A DNA stretch of 53,544 nt, from IMG/VR virus record IMGVR_UViG_3300017767_000015, positions 1-53,544 of that record; one strand, given 5' to 3'. Below, piece after piece: positions 23,330-32,391 of the stretch (its first letter is position 1; every line of letters begins with the position of its first letter). Source of the stretch: a virus. Position numbers and translations under genes: made by a program. The notes below the pieces were generated by a model, which saw nothing but the letters and a program-made list of their open reading frames with translations, did no database searches and was not told where the DNA came from.

Positions 23330-24307
23330 ATGCTCAAGTTTCCCCGACAGATTGGTTTGAAGAGACAGAAATGCTACTCCAAAGAAGAGTTTGATAGTTA
23401 TATCAACAAACTCAATGGTAAGACTAACATCTATACAAGCCTCTATCACTTTGACGACCCACATGATTATGATACTGTCGTTATTGACAGGGCTTGGTGG
23501 GATTTTGATATGAATGAAGATTATCCTATGCAGATAGTCAAAGAAGATGTTGCTAATCTAATAAAGCGTTTAGAAGGTGATGTGAGGCTTGTGGCGACAG
23601 GTAGAGGTTTCCATGTGCATCAAATATTCAAGCGACCCGTAAAGGGCAGGGATTGGGCTTTTCACCTTGACCGTTATCAAAGGAAGATGGCCGAAGGTCT
23701 CACTTCCCTTGATGGTGTAGGTTATCCGGAGAAGATTACTCGCGTCTCTAATACCTTTAATGTATCAAGAGGTAAGTGGGCTACTCCAATAGAAGCAAGG
23801 GTATTCGCACAGAATCCCAGTGATTATAGCATACCGAAAAGAAAGAACCTTGATAATATGCTTGACCCTTTCTTCGGTATAGTGAATCACGATGATTGCT
23901 TCGACTTGGTTATTTGGAAGGCTGATAATCCGTATCAAGAGTCCAATAATCGCACTAATAACACGGTTAAAGTAGGGCATCATGGGGGAGAAGTAGCATT
24001 ACCTACATGCCTAAATAGGGCTATTCGTATGAGCAACCCACCGCATCATGTCCGTGTTGGTTTAGTGCAGACTATGGCTCAACAGTTAAGATGGTTCGCA
24101 GACCCCGAAGATTTGACTATTGATGAGAGGATGGGTATTGTTGATAATATATGCGATTTCATAGAAGGTCTTGGTTGGATAGATTATAATTCTGCTACTA
24201 CTCGCAAGTATGTTCGTGGAATGATGAAATACAAGCGTTCCCCTTCCCCTTCTTGGTATCGCAGACACAATTTATGCAACGGAGATTGCTGGTATTGTGG
24301 GAAATGA
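23330..24307 (+). CDS. archaeo-eukaryotic primase with PriL-like Fe-S C-terminus
   Basis: 325 residues. The N-terminal half is a PriS-like AEP: WWDFDM has the metal-binding Asp pair (residues 58 and 60), GRGFHVHQ (91-98) is the sGxH motif, and RVSNTFNVSRGKW (138-150) is the basic nucleotide-binding block. The C-terminal 100 residues resemble the large-subunit Fe-S domain: TCLNRAIR (C227) with HHVRVGLVQTMAQQLRWF, ending LCNGDCWYCG (C316, C320, C323). A single-chain PriS-PriL fusion would both initiate and synthesise primers. It overlaps the nuclease gene by ATGA. Confidence 0.7.
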   Translation: MLKFPRQIGLKRQKCYSKEEFDSYINKLNGKTNIYTSLYHFDDPHDYDTVVIDRAWWDFDMNEDYPMQIVKEDVANLIKRLEGDVRLVATGRGFHVHQIFKRPVKGRDWAFHLDRYQRKMAEGLTSLDGVGYPEKITRVSNTFNVSRGKWATPIEARVFAQNPSDYSIPKRKNLDNMLDPFFGIVNHDDCFDLVIWKADNPYQESNNRTNNTVKVGHHGGEVALPTCLNRAIRMSNPPHHVRVGLVQTMAQQLRWFADPEDLTIDERMGIVDNICDFIEGLGWIDYNSATTRKYVRGMMKYKRSPSPSWYRRHNLCNGDCWYCGK

Positions 24308-25047
24308 TTATACAGTCTGTTAATTGTATTCGCGATATGATATACGCAGACGACAGGGAAAACGACGCTTTATTACATCGTCTTTATGTTGCTGCCGGAA
24401 ATCGTAAGACCGACCCTAAAGGTAATGTTCTCGTAAAGAGACTACCTCACGGTGATTATCAAATAGGAGATTGGTTGATTGAGGCAAAGGAAATCAACGA
24501 CTTGTATCGCACAATATTAGGTATAGGAAGGAACGGAAGGACAATCAATCATCAGTTATCGGAACTTTGCGAAGTATCAGAAAAACCATTCCTTGCGATT
24601 TATGGAACGCAATTGAAACCATATTTCAAGGGAAGAAAACCAAAGGCACATGAAATGAAGAAGGAAATAGCAAAAATGAATAGGGTTATCAAGTCATTTA
24701 AGATGGTTGCCTATTCGCATTTCCCTAAACTTAGGATTATAGAGTTCGTAAATATGGAAGATTTCGTTGAGTGGCTACAAGTATCGCACTTGAAAAAACA
24801 AATAGGTAAGACATTGACTGTTGCTAAGAGAACTAAGACTTTGCCTACTGACCCAAGATTGCTTGCTCTAATGGGAGTTCAAGGAATAACAGAAGAAATA
24901 GCAACATCATTACTCAATAAGTTCGGTAGCATACCTAACTTACTCAAGACAAAGGTTAGAATCAAAGACTTGATGGCTATTAGAGGAGTAGGTAGAGTCA
25001 CCGCAAGAAGGATAAAAGAATTGAGAACCACATGGAAGGATTTATAA
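24304..25047 (+). CDS. XPF/ERCC4-family structure-specific nuclease with HhH2
   Basis: 247 residues from ATG 24304 (ATGA overlap). The ERCC4 nuclease core has YADDREND near 13-20, LPHGDYQIGDWLIEAKE near 53-69 (the acidic and Lys residues of the active site, with EAK in place of ERK) and a following QL.EL helix. The C-terminal third has tandem helix-hairpin-helix motifs (ALMGVQGITEEIATSLL; MAIRGVGRVTARRI). Such enzymes cut flaps and forks; here it would process replication intermediates. Its last codons are the TATA box 25041-25047. Confidence 0.8.
   Translation: MIIQSVNCIRDMIYADDRENDALLHRLYVAAGNRKTDPKGNVLVKRLPHGDYQIGDWLIEAKEINDLYRTILGIGRNGRTINHQLSELCEVSEKPFLAIYGTQLKPYFKGRKPKAHEMKKEIAKMNRVIKSFKMVAYSHFPKLRIIEFVNMEDFVEWLQVSHLKKQIGKTLTVAKRTKTLPTDPRLLALMGVQGITEEIATSLLNKFGSIPNLLKTKVRIKDLMAIRGVGRVTARRIKELRTTWKDL
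25041..25047 (+). promoter_or_regulatory. TATA box without a following protein gene
   Basis: TTTATAA overlaps the stop codon of the ERCC4 gene. By the 30-nt rule seen at four other genes, transcription would start at 25071, the second base of a long inverted repeat. No + strand reading frame follows, so the product would be a non-coding RNA. It may be coincidental, since GAT TTA TAA is an ordinary gene ending. Confidence 0.35.
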
Positions 25048-25063
25048 ATACAACCAACCGTGT

Positions 25064-25117
25064 TTAGATTGAGGCAGGTAACACAACCCTCTTATGGTTC
25101 TCATTCTTCATTTGCAT
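25064..25117 (-). CDS. possible 17-codon mini-gene after the tail operon
   Basis: On the - strand, GGAGGAG followed by TTT and ATG (25117) opens MQMKNENHKRVVLPASI before TAA. The ribosome site and start lie in the loop of the 25070-25144 inverted repeat, so its translation could depend on that hairpin. Very short; the strong ribosome site is the only support. Confidence 0.25.
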   Translation of the reverse strand: MQMKNENHKRVVLPASI

Positions 25118-25144
25118 AAACTCCTCCTGTGTTACCTCGCCTCA
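25070..25144 (+). ncRNA. candidate structured RNA / bidirectional terminator at the convergence point
   Basis: Left arm 25070-25085 (TGAGGCAGGTAACACA) pairs with right arm 25128-25144 (TGTGTTACCTCGCCTCA) in 16 base pairs with one bulged base, closing a 42-nt loop. It lies exactly between the converging + and - transcription units. The loop contains CTCCTCC, complementary to GGAGGAG ribosome sites. Possible roles: a terminator-like structure for both units, a small regulatory RNA driven by 25041-25047, or a control hairpin around a - strand mini-gene at 25117. No tRNA features were found. Confidence 0.4.
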
Positions 25145-25148
25145 CCAA

Positions 25149-28100
25149 TTAGTAAGGTCGGAAGTTATCACTTTCGGCAACATTAGGTTTATTCAATCTT
25201 CTTAGATTCACGGAAGTATTGTGAATGATTAGGGAATCATAAGGCGCATTGTCATTACCTTGATTAGGTTTCCTTGTTATGTCTATTTTAAGGGTGTTTC
25301 CTGCGGTGCTAAGACCCTCAATGAGGGTAGTGGGCATCAAGAGTATCTTCTCCCTGTTTTTAGAGCCTGTAAGGACTTTTGTTGTGCTAACGCTCTTGTT
25401 AGTTTCAATGCAAGTAGCAGTCATTGTTAGTTCTATATTGGTTGAGGTATCTGTTGATACTATTGACTCAAGAGAAAATAATCCCCCTGCCGAATCATTA
25501 GGAACTCGCAAAGACATGGAATAAGTATGTTGCTCATTCTGCCCCGAACCGGAGTCAAGAGGGTTTTCTATACCGGACATACAGAATCCTTCGGATGTTG
25601 CGATTGCTACTCCGGTTGTAGGTGAACTGATAACATCAACACCATCAACTGCTCTATCGAAGGAGGATTGATTACCTGTCTTCTTCATACCGAGAATGCC
25701 CCATGTTCCGCCACTTGAACCTATGTCATTGTTGAAATCGGATTTACCTTTGATTCTATTTAGTAGGCTTTGCGATATATCATTAGAAGTCATACCAGCA
25801 TAACCCATACCTTGCGAAGATGGGTCTCCACCATCCACATGACGACTCATCATTACCTTTCTTCCATCATTATCTCCCGAACCTCCGAACTTGGCGGGTG
25901 GTGGTCTTAGCGAAGGTGGTCTTGGTCTTGCGGGTTTTGCTTTTGCTTTATCTCCTCCGCCTCCGCCTCCTCCTGTTCTCTCTTTAAATGCTCTTGCGAA
26001 ATTGTATCGAGAATGGGTTGATAATTTTTCAAGACCTAATTTTACTTGTTCCACATTCCTTTCTGTTTGTTGCCAACCTATTCTCTTTATTATCATCCTC
26101 TCATTACTTATGTCAATATTAGCATCTGTATATGTTAGGCTTGTAGCAGGAATATAAGCAAAATCATCAACTATGTTTATTCTTGGTGCGTAATAAGCAG
26201 CGTGTTCCTTTGCTAAAGCACCCATCTCCGGATATTCTCTCATTCCTAATGGGAATATGGAATCAGCAGAAGTGGATAATCCTAATGACCCAAGACCTAT
26301 CTTCCCATTAGCCATTGATGATTGTCCAAAGGCTACTACATCACCGCATCTTTCTTTAATAAGCGCGCACAGATAATCATAATTAACTGAAAATATTATT
26401 TTGCGAGCATTACCATCATAACTCGATGGTATATCCATTGTGTAATATCCATTTCCGTCTATCGTAATATCCTTTCTATATGTTGAGTTTAGTGTATTTG
26501 TTACTGTATTATCCGGAGGGAAATTAGATGAAGTAGCGGTTGTATTAAAATCGCAATCCATTAAATACAATTGGAATTTTACATCTGTGCTATTCGTTCC
26601 CGAAAATAATCCAATTGCTAATCGCAACTTTTCTCCGGTAGTAGCACTTACTTTGTTAGTTCCTGCACTAACATGCACTACTTGTAGAGCATTTGACAGG
26701 CTATTTGCCCCATAGAAATAATAGGCTTCATTTTTTAGATGTTGTTCGGCAAAAGAAAAATTAATGGTATGAACTCCGGAGGAAAAAGAAGTTCCATCAT
26801 AGTATATTCTAAAATTATAGTAGTTTCCTGTGCTTCCTATTTGACATGGTAAATTATAATATCCTGCGGTAGAATAGGTGACATTAGTTCCTGTATTACC
26901 ATTATAGTCAAATCTAAATGTTGTAGAAGCAGTAGTTATTATTACTTGCCCTGCAATACCAAAAGCAGTTAGTGGAGGATTAGCAAATGTATTACTGCCA
27001 CTTGGATTAAATACGCCACCATCTGTTTTAAACAAAGATAATCCTTCCACCCCGAAAGTTTCCGGATGTGCTTCATTACCTACAACCGGATGAGCAACTT
27101 GTGAGGTTGATGTATGGGGATTGGTTTTGTCAAAGGTATGTGTGGCTTTACTTTTACCTATTTTGTGTAGTCCATTTTGTATTCCAAAGAAAGGACTAAC
27201 TCCGTTTTTATTAGACCACCAACAGGTTTCGGGTTGCGTGTGCGATATTGAGGTTGATGATGTATTCAATCTTTTTCTAAACACATCTGCGATATATCCT
27301 CTTCTACCACTAAGCATCTTGTGATTATTATTAGCATCTCTTAGCATTTCTGCTTCAATACTAATTTTTGATTCGGTTTCTCTATCAAATTCTTGTTTTG
27401 CTAATGCTTCTGCTTCTCCTCTATTCATAACTTCGGGGAATGCTAAAGTTTTCCATCTTATATCTGTATTTTCGCTTGGTGTTGGGAAATCAACAAATGA
27501 ACTATTACCATTATAATATACTCTTACATTTGTTATTTGCGAAAATCCTTCTGTTCTAAGATTTGATGTTTTTAAATTGTCACGATTTAAAGTAACGCCC
27601 AAATCATATATTTCTCTAAACTCTAATCTGTTATCTCTTCCCATTTGGAAAGTCAATCTTTTAGTATTACCAGCAATACCTACTCCTTCTTTGCTACTCA
27701 TACTATCAAGAATATCATAGATGGTTTTTGTCTTTGCATCAATAGAACATCCGAAAGTGTCCGAAGAATTATCTCTCAATATAGGAACATTGTTAATATC
27801 ACTAATTGCAGGAAGGGAAGAATTATTTAACCAAGATTCGTGAATTGCATTATTTTGAATAAATGAAATCTTCTCATCAGCAGTAAATGTTCCGCAATTA
27901 GCAGAAGTAATTTTACCTACTATGTTTAAGTTTAATCGCAGACCATATAGAGCAGCAGTAGTATTATAGACAGTGACTTTATCAAAATTAGTATCTAATT
28001 TATCATCGGATAGTAAGTCTTCGTTGCTACCAATCGCAACACTACTTCCTGTTGCACCTGCCGTTACATCTGCTTTTAATTGGTCTATTGCATGTTGAGG

Positions 28101-31100
28101 ATGCGTAACTACTGAATAAGATGTAAGATATACACCTGTTAGAGTATCAACAACAGTTCCATTTATGGTAGCAGTTCCTTTTCCTGTCCAAGCATAGTAG
28201 TATGCAGTTTTTTCTGCGGTATTATTACTACCCTTCTCGCACATTATTACTCCATATCCGGAAGTATCAAATTCTGTTATATCCTTTAGTGCTAATGTAG
28301 TATCTCCTACTACAAGATTACTTTTTAATTTAGTTCCGTCATTAATAAAATTCAAAGAGTTTTTATGTTTTTGGATAGGACTTCCCGAATTTTTATAAGA
28401 TGCAGTAGCCTCTTTCCAATAAGAATCAATAAGGTATGGGAATCCGAATGTTGCTACATTGTAATCTCCAAAATCTACAAGGCCACCTGCTGAATAACCC
28501 GGCCTTCCTCCACAAGCCATAGTGTTTAAATTCCAAAATCTGCTCACATCAACAAGTGCTATTGCACCACCTTTGTTTTGCCAATTGTGGTATCTTGTAT
28601 CGTATGGTTCATCGTTGCTTGCGCCATCTAAAGCAGACCAAGCACCGCCACTATAAGGCTCAACGGTAGAATCAATATCCCAAATATCTGCATCTGCGCC
28701 TATTTTTAAGTCTGTAAATACATCGGGTTGTCCTTCATTATCAAATTGGTCTGCAAATGTAAGTAGTAATTCGTAGTTCTGCGTAGTAGGTAAATTTAGA
28801 CCATAAGTTGTTTTTCTGTGTCCTCCGTCTGCATCTGCATTACCATCGTTTCGCATATCAGCCCAAGATAGGAATATATGTTTGTAGCCATTAGACTCAT
28901 CTACTTTTCGCAAACCAAGAATAGTATCATTTATTTTCCATTCTCTTTTTACTCCTTTTACTCCACCAATAGTTACAATACCATGTGCTGCCTTTCCTCC
29001 TGTTTCAGCAGAAGGGAAAGAACCATCCCACCCACAGTTAGTATTAACATCTGTTGCTTCAAGACTCCAATTAACTGCATCGGGGTCTTGATTGTGTCTT
29101 GCCGTTCCATCATTCCAACCCGACCCTTGTTGATACTTAGCCTGTAAAAACGCAAAAGAGTTTCTTGTAGGAACATACTTGTTAATTTTCCATGTCTTAA
29201 TGTGATTTGCTGATAATGATGAACCCGTTGATGTTGATATTTCTTTTACCATGTGGACTCCATTTAATGCAGAATTTGATTTAAAACCACAAATTGCTAT
29301 AATGTCTCCTTCTGCAAGACCATGTGCGCTTCCAAAATCCCAAGTTCCGTCTCCTTCCCAATCAATAGGAACTTCATTTTGTATTGATAATAAACTACCA
29401 ATCGCAAAATCATGTTCTCCTGTTGAGTTATCTATTAAATCTAAAATAAATTCATCTAATTTATTCATGGTAGCATGATACCAAATAGCAGGGTCTTTAA
29501 TTGTTATTGAAATAGCACCTGCGGCAATATCAGCAGTTAATTTAGCACTTGTTCTACCTGTTGATGTAGCCCAACCATTTGCCGTTGCTTGTGTTGAAGT
29601 AAAGGGATGTTCTGTAATACTACCTACACCTGCTCTTGTATATGGTTCTGCATCTATAATACCAAACTGTGCTTTAAACCAAGTAGATAAAGGCAAGTCT
29701 CGCATCCATCTTGCGTGTATTCGACTATGTATTACAGGGTCTAAGCCCACTCTTACCATTTCAGCATTAGCAGTATCGGTAGTAGCACCACTTGGAGTTT
29801 GATGTATAACGGCAGGAGTTATTACTCTTCTTTTATCATTATGCGAATTAATATCTCTTTGTCTATACACATGCAGTTCTTCTGTGGCAGCAGAAGCAGT
29901 AAAATTAGCAAGACCTGTTTTTTTTGTTGTTTCAGCATAAACTGTTCCTGCCGAAGGAACTCCTATTACAGTAAATACTTCTCCTGCGAATGGATGGTCT
30001 GCACCGGAAAAACCTACAAATTCATCTCCTATGCTTAAATTATGTGGAGAAGGAGTATTAACAATAAATTCTAATAATTCGTTGCCAAACATATTCATGT
30101 TATAACTTTGTATGTGATTTACTATATTAAAAGTAATTTGTAGATTATCGCTTGCTTGTGTTCCTGTTACTGCCAATTCAAAGGCTACATACCTGTTATC
30201 AGTTCCGCCTTGATGTTGCTTATATGTTATCGCAGAAATAATAAGGTTATCAGCGTCATTAGTTAATGTTCCTTTTAGAGACACCCTATCACCTACTGCT
30301 AACGCACGATAATGAGTAGTTCCGGAAGTATCAATAGTAAATCTTGTATCTCTTTCTATAATTACAAATAGTTTATTTGCTTCTCTATACATAGAATAAA
30401 TATCAAACATTCCCCAATTCGCTGCATTTAATCCAGCCCATTCTTTTTCAACGGAGTTTGCGCCATCTTCGTCTTCATTAATATACATCTGTATAGCAGT
30501 TCCGGAGTATAAACTCATTTTACTATTAGCAACATTATTATAATTAAGAAGCCTTCCTCTTGTATTAAAAACACCAAATCCTATATTAGAATCAAGCATC
30601 TGCAAATCAACAGAACCAAAGTCCATTTTTTGATGTAGTGCAAATGTCTCATCGTATTTTTTAGCAGTAGAAGCAGACATAGATAAATGGTTGTTAAGGG
30701 ATTGGAATGCACCTTGACCTACTTCCCAAATAGGAAGCAATCTATTAAATACACTTAAAGAATCCGAAGCACTAATTGTTGTTGTCATAGAATTATCATA
30801 AACACTTTGTTTATGTGTAATGTTTTCAATAAAGCCCCACCATAGAGGTCTATCTTCGTTTTCTTGAAATACTAATAGCCTCCAATCTTCTGCGGTAGAA
30901 GTAAGAGGAGTAAGAGTAAATGCGCTATTATCATCTAATATATCAATAGAGCATGTGCTTGTGGAATTAGCACCTAAATTCATTGTCATTTTATTAACAG
31001 GAGGTAAAGAATTTAAATCACCATTAAATTTATTTGTAAGAGGAATAGCCATACCTGCTCTATCAATAAGAGTAGTATGGTTTATGTAATCATCACTACC

Positions 31101-32366
31101 TTTTGTATAATGCAAATCTAAAGACCAACCATTAAGGCCACCCATAGTCGCTGCACTAAATGTTGTTCCAAAAGAACCATTATTAAAAGGAGTAGTATTA
31201 CCATCAGCATAAGCCTTCCATGTGTTACCAGCAAAATCCATTACTACTTGAACATCAACCCAATCTCCTACTTTTGTTTGATTTAGATTAGCAGGAGTGC
31301 CAAAAGAATCTTTGGTAATAGAACCTTTTGCTTTCTGCAAAGAGGCATGTGCTAAATCAATATCAACTGTAACAAGAGATGTTACAGAAGACCAAGTATT
31401 GTTTGCTTTTACATAAGGATTAGGATAACCTAATTTAAGTGTATATTTTGGAGTATGATTTGAATGTGGGTCGCACATTAATCGCAAGTTAAATGTCTCA
31501 CCTATACCTTTAAATCGCAACTTACCTGTGTAATTAATTACTCTATGAGTTCCCGAAGAAGCGGTTTGTTCGGGTTCAATAAATACATTATGAACAAAAA
31601 AGTTTTGTCCGGAAGGACTTGTTATTTCATGCGATTGCGAAAGTGAATATGATACTGTGGGAGTTTGTCTTGCGAATGCAGAATGATAATAAGCACCAGC
31701 AAATGAAGCCATTACTAATGTCTTATCGGGAGTATCATGACTTCCCGAAGTATTAGTAAGTCCTTTATGGAAAAAGGGTATTGGGTTTCCGGCACTTGGG
31801 CTTGCTTGTGAAGTAACTCCTGCGGTTATATCATACATGCTTACAGGTGCAGAACCATAAGACATATCCATAATACCCATAGGAACATAATATATTCCTG
31901 CCGTTTCATGTCCGTTCCGAAATGCAAGGTAGTTATGGTCTGTTGCTTCACCATTGTATTTCTGTCTATTTGCGATTATAGAATTAGGAACTTCTAAGTG
32001 CATTCTATTTTGATATAAATTTGATTCTGCTTCTCTTGGATTTAATGTAAGTGCTTCATGGAAACCTGCATTTGTTTTTAGGTTATCTCCTGCTAAAGAC
32101 TGAAATGAAGTTAAATATAATTCTTGTTCTGTTGAGTAAGTAGTATGAAGACTACCTAAATATTCTTGTCGTAGTCTATCTGCATAAGAGTAATAAAATC
32201 TTGGAATAAAAGATACATTACCAATAGAAGAACCATGATGGGATAAAGTATGGTCTAAATCTCTATACGATGCAGGATTTAAATCATCTGCAACTAATCT
32301 ACAAGAGTTAAAATCGTCGTAATATCCGGACAACCAATAATTATATTTTGTTCCAACTGTCTTCAT
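25149..32366 (-). CDS. giant tail-tip / baseplate / receptor-binding protein
   Basis: 2405 residues, last gene of the late operon. Residues about 240-440 look like a LamG/concanavalin-type beta-sandwich (DWVDVQVVMDFAGNTWKAYADG). Near 470-550, a segment with RPLWWGFIENITHKQ and TTTISASDSLSVFNRLLPIWE resembles tail-hub proteins that fold as rings at the tail tip. A long beta-rich middle follows, then a Gly7 and Pro/Arg-rich linker (about 2125-2165) and a C-terminal beta domain (about 2200-2405). Position directly after the tape measure fits a central tip/fibre protein that contacts the host surface. Exact domains need structure comparison. Confidence 0.65.
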   Translation of the reverse strand: MKTVGTKYNYWLSGYYDDFNSCRLVADDLNPASYRDLDHTLSHHGSSIGNVSFIPRFYYSYADRLRQEYLGSLHTTYSTEQELYLTSFQSLAGDNLKTNAGFHEALTLNPREAESNLYQNRMHLEVPNSIIANRQKYNGEATDHNYLAFRNGHETAGIYYVPMGIMDMSYGSAPVSMYDITAGVTSQASPSAGNPIPFFHKGLTNTSGSHDTPDKTLVMASFAGAYYHSAFARQTPTVSYSLSQSHEITSPSGQNFFVHNVFIEPEQTASSGTHRVINYTGKLRFKGIGETFNLRLMCDPHSNHTPKYTLKLGYPNPYVKANNTWSSVTSLVTVDIDLAHASLQKAKGSITKDSFGTPANLNQTKVGDWVDVQVVMDFAGNTWKAYADGNTTPFNNGSFGTTFSAATMGGLNGWSLDLHYTKGSDDYINHTTLIDRAGMAIPLTNKFNGDLNSLPPVNKMTMNLGANSTSTCSIDILDDNSAFTLTPLTSTAEDWRLLVFQENEDRPLWWGFIENITHKQSVYDNSMTTTISASDSLSVFNRLLPIWEVGQGAFQSLNNHLSMSASTAKKYDETFALHQKMDFGSVDLQMLDSNIGFGVFNTRGRLLNYNNVANSKMSLYSGTAIQMYINEDEDGANSVEKEWAGLNAANWGMFDIYSMYREANKLFVIIERDTRFTIDTSGTTHYRALAVGDRVSLKGTLTNDADNLIISAITYKQHQGGTDNRYVAFELAVTGTQASDNLQITFNIVNHIQSYNMNMFGNELLEFIVNTPSPHNLSIGDEFVGFSGADHPFAGEVFTVIGVPSAGTVYAETTKKTGLANFTASAATEELHVYRQRDINSHNDKRRVITPAVIHQTPSGATTDTANAEMVRVGLDPVIHSRIHARWMRDLPLSTWFKAQFGIIDAEPYTRAGVGSITEHPFTSTQATANGWATSTGRTSAKLTADIAAGAISITIKDPAIWYHATMNKLDEFILDLIDNSTGEHDFAIGSLLSIQNEVPIDWEGDGTWDFGSAHGLAEGDIIAICGFKSNSALNGVHMVKEISTSTGSSLSANHIKTWKINKYVPTRNSFAFLQAKYQQGSGWNDGTARHNQDPDAVNWSLEATDVNTNCGWDGSFPSAETGGKAAHGIVTIGGVKGVKREWKINDTILGLRKVDESNGYKHIFLSWADMRNDGNADADGGHRKTTYGLNLPTTQNYELLLTFADQFDNEGQPDVFTDLKIGADADIWDIDSTVEPYSGGAWSALDGASNDEPYDTRYHNWQNKGGAIALVDVSRFWNLNTMACGGRPGYSAGGLVDFGDYNVATFGFPYLIDSYWKEATASYKNSGSPIQKHKNSLNFINDGTKLKSNLVVGDTTLALKDITEFDTSGYGVIMCEKGSNNTAEKTAYYYAWTGKGTATINGTVVDTLTGVYLTSYSVVTHPQHAIDQLKADVTAGATGSSVAIGSNEDLLSDDKLDTNFDKVTVYNTTAALYGLRLNLNIVGKITSANCGTFTADEKISFIQNNAIHESWLNNSSLPAISDINNVPILRDNSSDTFGCSIDAKTKTIYDILDSMSSKEGVGIAGNTKRLTFQMGRDNRLEFREIYDLGVTLNRDNLKTSNLRTEGFSQITNVRVYYNGNSSFVDFPTPSENTDIRWKTLAFPEVMNRGEAEALAKQEFDRETESKISIEAEMLRDANNNHKMLSGRRGYIADVFRKRLNTSSTSISHTQPETCWWSNKNGVSPFFGIQNGLHKIGKSKATHTFDKTNPHTSTSQVAHPVVGNEAHPETFGVEGLSLFKTDGGVFNPSGSNTFANPPLTAFGIAGQVIITTASTTFRFDYNGNTGTNVTYSTAGYYNLPCQIGSTGNYYNFRIYYDGTSFSSGVHTINFSFAEQHLKNEAYYFYGANSLSNALQVVHVSAGTNKVSATTGEKLRLAIGLFSGTNSTDVKFQLYLMDCDFNTTATSSNFPPDNTVTNTLNSTYRKDITIDGNGYYTMDIPSSYDGNARKIIFSVNYDYLCALIKERCGDVVAFGQSSMANGKIGLGSLGLSTSADSIFPLGMREYPEMGALAKEHAAYYAPRINIVDDFAYIPATSLTYTDANIDISNERMIIKRIGWQQTERNVEQVKLGLEKLSTHSRYNFARAFKERTGGGGGGGDKAKAKPARPRPPSLRPPPAKFGGSGDNDGRKVMMSRHVDGGDPSSQGMGYAGMTSNDISQSLLNRIKGKSDFNNDIGSSGGTWGILGMKKTGNQSSFDRAVDGVDVISSPTTGVAIATSEGFCMSGIENPLDSGSGQNEQHTYSMSLRVPNDSAGGLFSLESIVSTDTSTNIELTMTATCIETNKSVSTTKVLTGSKNREKILLMPTTLIEGLSTAGNTLKIDITRKPNQGNDNAPYDSLIIHNTSVNLRRLNKPNVAESDNFRPY

Positions 32367-32391
32367 TAATTCACTATCCTAATACTATTCT

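Noticed and set aside
25070-25144. tRNA or tRNA-like gene
   Set aside because: Length and long end-to-end stem are suggestive, but there is no T-arm, anticodon arm or CCA-like end.
25891-26157. + strand open frame rich in Pro and Gly within the giant tail gene
   Set aside because: Reverse reading of the polyglycine/proline linker; no promoter or ribosome site.
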